A DNA stretch of 64,000 nt from Lacrimispora xylanisolvens (lineage in GTDB: Bacteria; Bacillota; Clostridia; Lachnospirales; Lachnospiraceae): NCBI RefSeq assembly GCF_002934545.1, contig NZ_PTJA01000002.1:372001-436000 (forward strand), read 5' to 3'. Under the pieces are notes generated by a model. That model searched no databases, was not told where the DNA came from, and worked only from the letters and a program-made list of their open reading frames with translations. Position 1 is the stretch's first letter; every line of letters starts with the position of its first letter. Shown in pieces: positions 59,657 to 64,000 of this stretch. Made by a program: the position numbers and the translations under genes.

Positions 59657-59809
59657 TGTTTGTATTTATAATTAGTTTTTATGGCTGTTATGAAAAATAG
59701 ATACATTATTATTAAAACATAGCTGCTTTATAGATAAAATTAATAAAAGCAAACCACATTATAACCAATATTTTCTTGTAAAATGACAAAGTTTCCATTA
59801 TTATTTAAA

Positions 59810-59831
59810 TGTAGATTGTAGACAATCTACA
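59810..59831. promoter_or_regulatory. 22-bp perfect palindrome upstream of selD
   Basis: TGTAGATTGT and ACAATCTACA are perfect inverted arms around AG, ending 25 bases before the selD start codon. The layout is that of a repressor operator overlapping the promoter or leader. GntR- or LysR-type regulators bind such sites; the LysR gene at 60937 is one candidate. Confidence 0.65.
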
Positions 59832-59856
59832 ATACTGACTGGTTTAAGGAGAAGTT

Positions 59857-60888
59857 ATGGACATACGTAAGATTAATAAGTTTACCTCTTGTGGTGGCTG
59901 CATTGCCAAACTGCCTCAGGGCATGTTAAAAGAAGCGTTATTAAACATCCCTGTTTTTGACGACCAGAATCTTATTGTGGGATTTGATACTTCTGATGAT
60001 GGGGCAGTATATCGTCTGAGGGATGATCTGGCGATTATTCAAACCCTCGATTTTTTCCCTCCCATGGTAGAGGATCCTTATTTATTTGGAAAAATAGCGG
60101 CAGCAAATGCATTAAGTGATATTTATGCAATGGGGGGAGAAGTGAAAGTTGCTCTTAATATTGTCTGCTTTCCTGAGGATGAAGACCCGGCTATCTTAGG
60201 TGAGATACTCAGGGGAGGAGCCGAAAAAGTAAAAGAAGCAGGAGGAGTTCTTAGCGGAGGTCATTCCATTACAGATAAGGAACCAAAATATGGCCTTTCT
60301 GTCACAGGAATCGTCAATCCCCAAAAGATTATGAGAAACAATTCCTGTTGTATGGGGGATGATATCATACTTACCAAGCCCCTGGGAGTGGGACTTGTAA
60401 CATCTTCCTATAAAGCCGGAGAAGCCTCCCTGGAAAGCTATGAGCAGGCGGTTAACAGCATGCAGACATTAAATAAATATGCAGCAGATGCAGGTAGAAA
60501 ATATCGGCTGCACGCTTGTACGGATGTGACTGGATTTGGTTTTTTAGGACATTTAAACGAAATGGTTACAGAGGAATATACCATTCAGGTAGAATGCTCA
60601 GAAATTCCTTATATAAAAGAAGCATACCGATTGGCGGAGGTATATTTAATTACAGGCGGAGGTAAGAAAAACCGGAAGTATTTGCAGGATAAATTGCGGT
60701 TTGAACAGGTCCCTCAGCCGATGCAGGAAATATTATTTGATCCTCAGACTTCCGGAGGTTTGCTGCTTAGTGTAGATCCACGGGACACAGAAGGGTTATT
60801 AAAGGATCTGGCTGATTTAAATATAGTAAGCTCTAAGGTTGCCTCTGTAATTTCACGTCAGGATAAGAACATGATTATCTCAGGATAA
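59857..60888 (+). CDS. selD: Selenide, water dikinase (selenophosphate synthase)
   Basis: A 343-residue AIR-synthase-fold enzyme that makes selenophosphate from selenide and ATP. The N-terminal active-site segment reads SCGGCIAKL: Cys15 stands where many anaerobes have selenocysteine, and Lys18 is the conserved lysine. FDTSDDGAVYRL and LQTLDFFPP (here IQTLDFFPP) supply metal-binding Asp residues, and GHSITDKEPKYGLSVTG is diagnostic. RBS AAGGAGAAG. Selenophosphate may serve Sec, tRNA modification or a selenium-dependent hydroxylase; only the last is hinted at by the neighbouring genes. Confidence 0.93.
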   Translation: MDIRKINKFTSCGGCIAKLPQGMLKEALLNIPVFDDQNLIVGFDTSDDGAVYRLRDDLAIIQTLDFFPPMVEDPYLFGKIAAANALSDIYAMGGEVKVALNIVCFPEDEDPAILGEILRGGAEKVKEAGGVLSGGHSITDKEPKYGLSVTGIVNPQKIMRNNSCCMGDDIILTKPLGVGLVTSSYKAGEASLESYEQAVNSMQTLNKYAADAGRKYRLHACTDVTGFGFLGHLNEMVTEEYTIQVECSEIPYIKEAYRLAEVYLITGGGKKNRKYLQDKLRFEQVPQPMQEILFDPQTSGGLLLSVDPRDTEGLLKDLADLNIVSSKVASVISRQDKNMIISG

Positions 60889-60936
60889 TTACTTACATAC
60901 TGGAATGAATCTTTTTGGTTGAAAGGTTGTGTCACT

Positions 60937-61839
60937 ATGGATTTAAAACAACTGGAAGCATTTGTTTATGTGGCTAAGTTGAATAGTTTTTCAAAAGCGG
61001 CTGATACAATTTATTTATCTCAGCCTACGATTAGTTCCCATATTAATGCTTTGGAAAAGGAATTAGGCACGCAGCTGTTAATACGTTCCACAAAGGAAGT
61101 TTATCCGACTAAAAGCGGACTGGATTTTTTCGTATATGCTCAGAATATGCTGGCGCTGCGTGATGAGGCAATTCATTCTGTCGCACAGGGAGGCAGCAGT
61201 ATCAGAGGGGAAATATCGTTATTGGCATCCAGTGTTCCGGCACAGTATTTACTGCCTTCTCTGATCGCCGTATTTCAGAAGAGCTATCCTGACATCCTGT
61301 TCAAGGTCCGGCAAAGTGACAGTGAGCAGGTAGGGAAGATGCTTTCTAACTGCATTTATGATTTTGGTATTACAGGTACAAGACTCTCTGGAAACAAGTT
61401 TGTTCAGGTACCATTTTATCATGATTCGCTGGTACTTGCAGTTCCTGCCTGTTATTCAACTCCACAGAATCTGTCACCGGAAATGTTAATCAAGCTCCTT
61501 CGGACCCAGCCGTTTATTATGAGGGAAGATGGATCCGGGACAAAGAAGGAACTGGAGAATTTCCTTCTTCATCTCAATCTGACTCTGGAACAGTTAAATA
61601 CGGTCTGCTGCTTTAACAATACTCACAGCGTTTTACAGGCTGTATCCAGCGGAGCCGGTATCTCATTTGTATCGAGGGTATCTTCCGCCATGTATAAACA
61701 GATGGGATTAATAAAAACCATTGAGTTAAATGATTTTGTAATTAAACGGAACTTTTATCTCCTGTCAAAAAAAGAAATGATTCTACAGCCTGTTCAGAAA
61801 TTGTTTCAGACATACCTTCTTAATTATTATAAGGAATAA
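60937..61839 (+). CDS. LysR-type regulator in the selenium cluster
   Basis: A 300-residue LysR protein. The winged helix-turn-helix region is MDLKQLEAFVYVAKLNSFSK, then AADTIYLSQPTISSHINALEKEL, and the effector domain covers about 90-295. It resembles the CysB/CysL-like regulators often found next to selenium or sulfur genes. The ATG at 60937 is preferred over a TTG at 60919. Being inside the cluster, it probably responds to a sulfur or selenium compound; the effector is unknown. Confidence 0.85.
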   Translation: MDLKQLEAFVYVAKLNSFSKAADTIYLSQPTISSHINALEKELGTQLLIRSTKEVYPTKSGLDFFVYAQNMLALRDEAIHSVAQGGSSIRGEISLLASSVPAQYLLPSLIAVFQKSYPDILFKVRQSDSEQVGKMLSNCIYDFGITGTRLSGNKFVQVPFYHDSLVLAVPACYSTPQNLSPEMLIKLLRTQPFIMREDGSGTKKELENFLLHLNLTLEQLNTVCCFNNTHSVLQAVSSGAGISFVSRVSSAMYKQMGLIKTIELNDFVIKRNFYLLSKKEMILQPVQKLFQTYLLNYYKE

Positions 61840-61881
61840 CGATGACGATACCAGTATTTAACTGGTGCCAGAAAGGATTTT

Positions 61882-62991
61882 ATGATGTATTTTGATAGCG
61901 CTGCTACTTCATTGCCCAAACCTCAATGTGTAATCGATGCTGTTACAGCTGCAATGCTTACCCAGGGTAACCCATCAAGAGGAGTGAACAATGCTTCCCT
62001 TGCGGGACTCAGATGTATAACAAATGCGAGACAGGAGATTGCCCGTTTTTTCGGCGGTGAAAATGAGGTTGATGTGGCATTCTGCCAAAATGCCACCATG
62101 GCACTGAATCAGGCAATTGGCTCTGTCGGCAAACATATTGTGACGACTGCGGCAGAACACAATAGTGTCCTTCGGCCGGTTTACCGGACAGGAGATTATA
62201 CCATTGTTCCAGTGGACACAAAAGGAAGACTGGATATAAAACAGGTAGAGGAAGCAATTCGGCCGGATACCGGGGCGGTTGTAATGACCCACGCTTCCAA
62301 TGTGACTGGAAATAGTTATGATATATCCGCAGTTGGAGAACTTTGCAGGCAAAAAGGAATCTATTTTATTGTAGACGCCTCCCAGTCTGCCGGGCTTTTG
62401 CCCATTGATATGAAAGCAATGAACATAACTGCACTTTGCTTTAGCGGACATAAATCCCTATATGGTCCTCAGGGAACAGGCGGCATATGTGTAAAACCGG
62501 AGTTTTCCATATCTCCCATGTTGACAGGTGGAAGCGGCAGCAATACATATTCAAAAACCGGTCCGGAGGAGATGCCAGAGCGGCTGGAGGCCGGCACTCA
62601 AAACAGCCACGGGATTGCAGGACTTCTGGCTGGCGTCCGGTATGTAAGCGGGAATAGAGAATTGTTTTTAAATCAGGCAATGGAATTGACAGATTATTTT
62701 CTGGAAGAGTTAAGAAAAATACCCTCTATTCAGGTTTATGGTGATTTGAAGTGCACCGCACGTACTCCGGTAGTGGCTCTAAATGCAGCTAAAATGGGAA
62801 GCAGTGAATTGGCATTTGAGCTTAATGAAAAGTATGGGATCTGTGTCCGTGCGGGAGCCCATTGTGCTCCGCTTATGCATGAAGCCCTGGGAACAAGGGA
62901 CAAAGGTGCGGTTCGTTTTTCCTTTTCACATATGAATACCATGGAAGAAGTGGAATCTGCCGTAAAGGCTCTTCGGGATATATGTAGTTAA
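61882..62991 (+). CDS. Cysteine desulfurase-family aminotransferase class V enzyme
   Basis: A 369-residue PLP enzyme of the NifS/SufS-like group. YFDSAATSLPKP opens the fold, TAAEHNSVLRP holds the PLP-stacking histidine, SGHKSLYGPQG carries the PLP lysine (Lys191), and VRAGAHCAPLMHEALG the catalytic Cys328. In this context it could release selenium from selenocysteine or sulfur from cysteine for SelD or YedF. It starts 42 bases after the LysR gene. Confidence 0.88.
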   Translation: MMYFDSAATSLPKPQCVIDAVTAAMLTQGNPSRGVNNASLAGLRCITNARQEIARFFGGENEVDVAFCQNATMALNQAIGSVGKHIVTTAAEHNSVLRPVYRTGDYTIVPVDTKGRLDIKQVEEAIRPDTGAVVMTHASNVTGNSYDISAVGELCRQKGIYFIVDASQSAGLLPIDMKAMNITALCFSGHKSLYGPQGTGGICVKPEFSISPMLTGGSGSNTYSKTGPEEMPERLEAGTQNSHGIAGLLAGVRYVSGNRELFLNQAMELTDYFLEELRKIPSIQVYGDLKCTARTPVVALNAAKMGSSELAFELNEKYGICVRAGAHCAPLMHEALGTRDKGAVRFSFSHMNTMEEVESAVKALRDICS

Positions 62992-63024
62992 TATATAAAA
63001 TTTGAATACAAGGAGATGACTGGT

Positions 63025-63639
63025 ATGAAAATAATTGATGCTATGGGAAAGGCCTGTCCGGTTCCGGTAGTCCTGGCTAAGAAAGCAGCGGCAGAACTTG
63101 CTTCAGAGGGCGGAGAATTACAGGTGCTGGTAGATAATCAGCCTGCATGCGAGAATTTAAGAAATATGGCAGAAGGAAACGGCTATGCTGTCATGGAAGA
63201 AAAGATCGAGCCTGGCAGATATCGGGTTACCATAACGGTTCCGGTACAGGAACAGGCGCAGGTTCAGTCTGTCACAGAGCAGACTCCAGTAAAAAGGGAA
63301 GAGAGCGGACTGGTCGTTGTCATCAGCAAAGATTCTATGGGGCAGGGAAGTGAAGAACTGGGAAAAATACTTATTAAAGGGTTCTTGTTTTCCCTCACCC
63401 AGTTAAAGAATCCGCCAAAGGCTGTCTTATTTTTTAATTCAGGTGTCCTCCTCACGGTGGAGGGATGCAATACATTAGATGACCTGCGTGAACTGGAGCA
63501 GGCAGGTACCCAGATTGAAATCTGCGGAACTTGTGCGGATTATTATTCTGTGAAAGACTCCATTGGTGTTGGTAAGATTGTAAACATGATGACAATTACA
63601 GAGCGTATGGCTTATGCAGGCTCTGTCATTAACATATAA
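63025..63639 (+). CDS. yedF: Selenium metabolism protein YedF (TusA-DsrE-like)
   Basis: A 204-residue protein. Residues 1-72 are a TusA/SirA-like domain with the persulfide-carrying CPxP motif (GKACPVPVV, Cys11). A short Gln/Val-rich linker leads to a DsrE-like C-terminal domain (about 95-204) with GVLLTVEGCNTLDDLRELE and ICGTCADYY. The ATG at 63025 was chosen because AAGGAG lies 9 bases before it. The protein is thought to carry sulfur or selenium between the desulfurase and an acceptor. Confidence 0.9.
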   Translation: MKIIDAMGKACPVPVVLAKKAAAELASEGGELQVLVDNQPACENLRNMAEGNGYAVMEEKIEPGRYRVTITVPVQEQAQVQSVTEQTPVKREESGLVVVISKDSMGQGSEELGKILIKGFLFSLTQLKNPPKAVLFFNSGVLLTVEGCNTLDDLRELEQAGTQIEICGTCADYYSVKDSIGVGKIVNMMTITERMAYAGSVINI

Positions 63640-63656
63640 GCTGAAAGGAATGCCTC

Positions 63657-63932
63657 ATGGAAGATATTTTGTTCACATTTCACAACACACATCATTCAAT
63701 TATGGCTGAGACACTATTGCTGGGTGAAAAAATATCAGTAAAGGTTATGCCCATGCCGGAGGCGATTACTGCCGGCTGTGGGCTATGCCTTCGTCTGCCG
63801 GAAGGAGACTGCCCGAAAGCTCTTGAAATTCTGAAACAAAGCAGTATTATACCAAGAGGAGTTTTAAAAAAGACAGCAGAAACATATAGTAATCTGCCCA
63901 TAGAGCGTTTTCAGGCTTCCCCATCAACCTGA
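63657..63932 (+). CDS. DUF3343 protein (putative Se/S carrier)
   Basis: A 91-residue protein of the DUF3343 family, short and soluble, with FHNTHHSIMAETLL at the start and the paired cysteines CGLCLRLPEGDC in the middle. It begins 17 bases after yedF with GAAAGGAATG upstream. DUF3343 genes commonly travel with yedF, desulfurase and dehydratase-like genes, supporting a role in chalcogen transfer, but its activity is unknown. The last 68 bases of the window hold nothing identifiable. Confidence 0.82.
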   Translation: MEDILFTFHNTHHSIMAETLLLGEKISVKVMPMPEAITAGCGLCLRLPEGDCPKALEILKQSSIIPRGVLKKTAETYSNLPIERFQASPST

Positions 63933-64000
63933 CAGGTCATTCTATGGCTTGGAGGATAATCAGGGAGAGCCTGACTCTTATGATAATGTCAATCTTGTTT

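Noticed and set aside
59857-60888. Selenocysteine-encoding TGA in selD
   Set aside because: The active-site position reads as a normal Cys codon (TGC) and the frame is uninterrupted.
1-64000. CRISPR arrays, rRNA, tRNA and insertion sequences
   Set aside because: No regularly spaced repeats, no recognisable rRNA or tRNA segments and no transposase genes were found on reading either strand.

Overview
The window looks like a chromosomal segment from a low-to-mid GC, anaerobic Gram-positive of the Clostridia, most likely a Lachnospiraceae (Lacrimispora/Enterocloster-like) bacterium. The reasons are the rpsO-pnp pair, strong AGGAGG ribosome binding sites with frequent TTG and GTG starts, lipoprotein signals, FecCD- and Znu-type ABC operons, an archaeal-type aspartyl-tRNA synthetase, citrate lyase, a 2-hydroxyacyl-CoA dehydratase-like pair and a selenium-metabolism cluster. 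This placement is inferred from gene content only. No rRNA, tRNA or CRISPR array was recognised.

Layout. 1-4.3 kb: end of an unidentified gene, an MtaD/SsnA-type amidohydrolase, then rpsO and pnp separated by a long hairpin. 4.3-6.4 kb (minus strand): an AAA ATPase and a TOPRIM-like protein, probably a defence pair. 6.7-12.0 kb: small membrane proteins, an XRE regulator, a VOC-DinB fusion and an aspartate/glutamate racemase. 12.0-13.7 kb (minus): an FGE-fold lipoprotein and a GH11 xylanase. 14.0-16.9 kb: a P-type cation ATPase behind a yybP-ykoY-like (manganese) riboswitch. 17.0-20.3 kb: a DUF1576 membrane protein and an ABC-F protein. 20.3-23.7 kb (minus): a chemoreceptor, then a tyrosine recombinase gene flanked by inverted sites. 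23.9-28.5 kb: NUDIX hydrolase, an AspRS behind a leader peptide ending in three Asp codons, a methyltransferase and a nucleotidyltransferase-aminotransferase fusion. 28.6-35.4 kb: an eight-gene Zur-type zinc operon. 35.4-39.4 kb: an iron-siderophore ABC operon behind a DtxR-like palindrome. 39.4-44.5 kb: HD-GYP protein, MFS transporter, a second ABC-F gene behind a leader peptide and terminators, and a nitroreductase. 44.6-55.1 kb: LysR regulator divergent from a carrier-PrpF-aconitase-citDEFGC operon. 55.3-59.6 kb: polar amino acid ABC transporter plus a double-cubane-type dehydratase and its activator. 59.8-64.0 kb: selD, LysR, cysteine desulfurase, yedF and DUF3343.

How the genes work together. 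The 45.7-55.1 kb operon reads as a complete route for a tricarboxylate such as trans-aconitate: import, isomerisation (PrpF), hydration to citrate (aconitase), and cleavage to acetate and oxaloacetate (citrate lyase with CitG and CitC). The zinc operon couples a Zur-like repressor to ZnuABC uptake and CobW-type metallochaperones, one of them fused to a permease. The selenium cluster could supply selenophosphate and mobilised Se/S to an enzyme encoded elsewhere, possibly connected with the neighbouring dehydratase-like pair.

The most striking unannotated signals are regulatory: (i) a candidate self-encoded inverton (about 22213-23643) in which a consensus promoter now runs into a terminator-like recombination site and would, after inversion, read into the chemoreceptor gene; (ii) a candidate ribosome-mediated attenuator for AspRS; (iii) a leader peptide and serial terminators before an ABC-F gene; and (iv) the manganese-type riboswitch. 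All were read by eye and none was folded or searched computationally.
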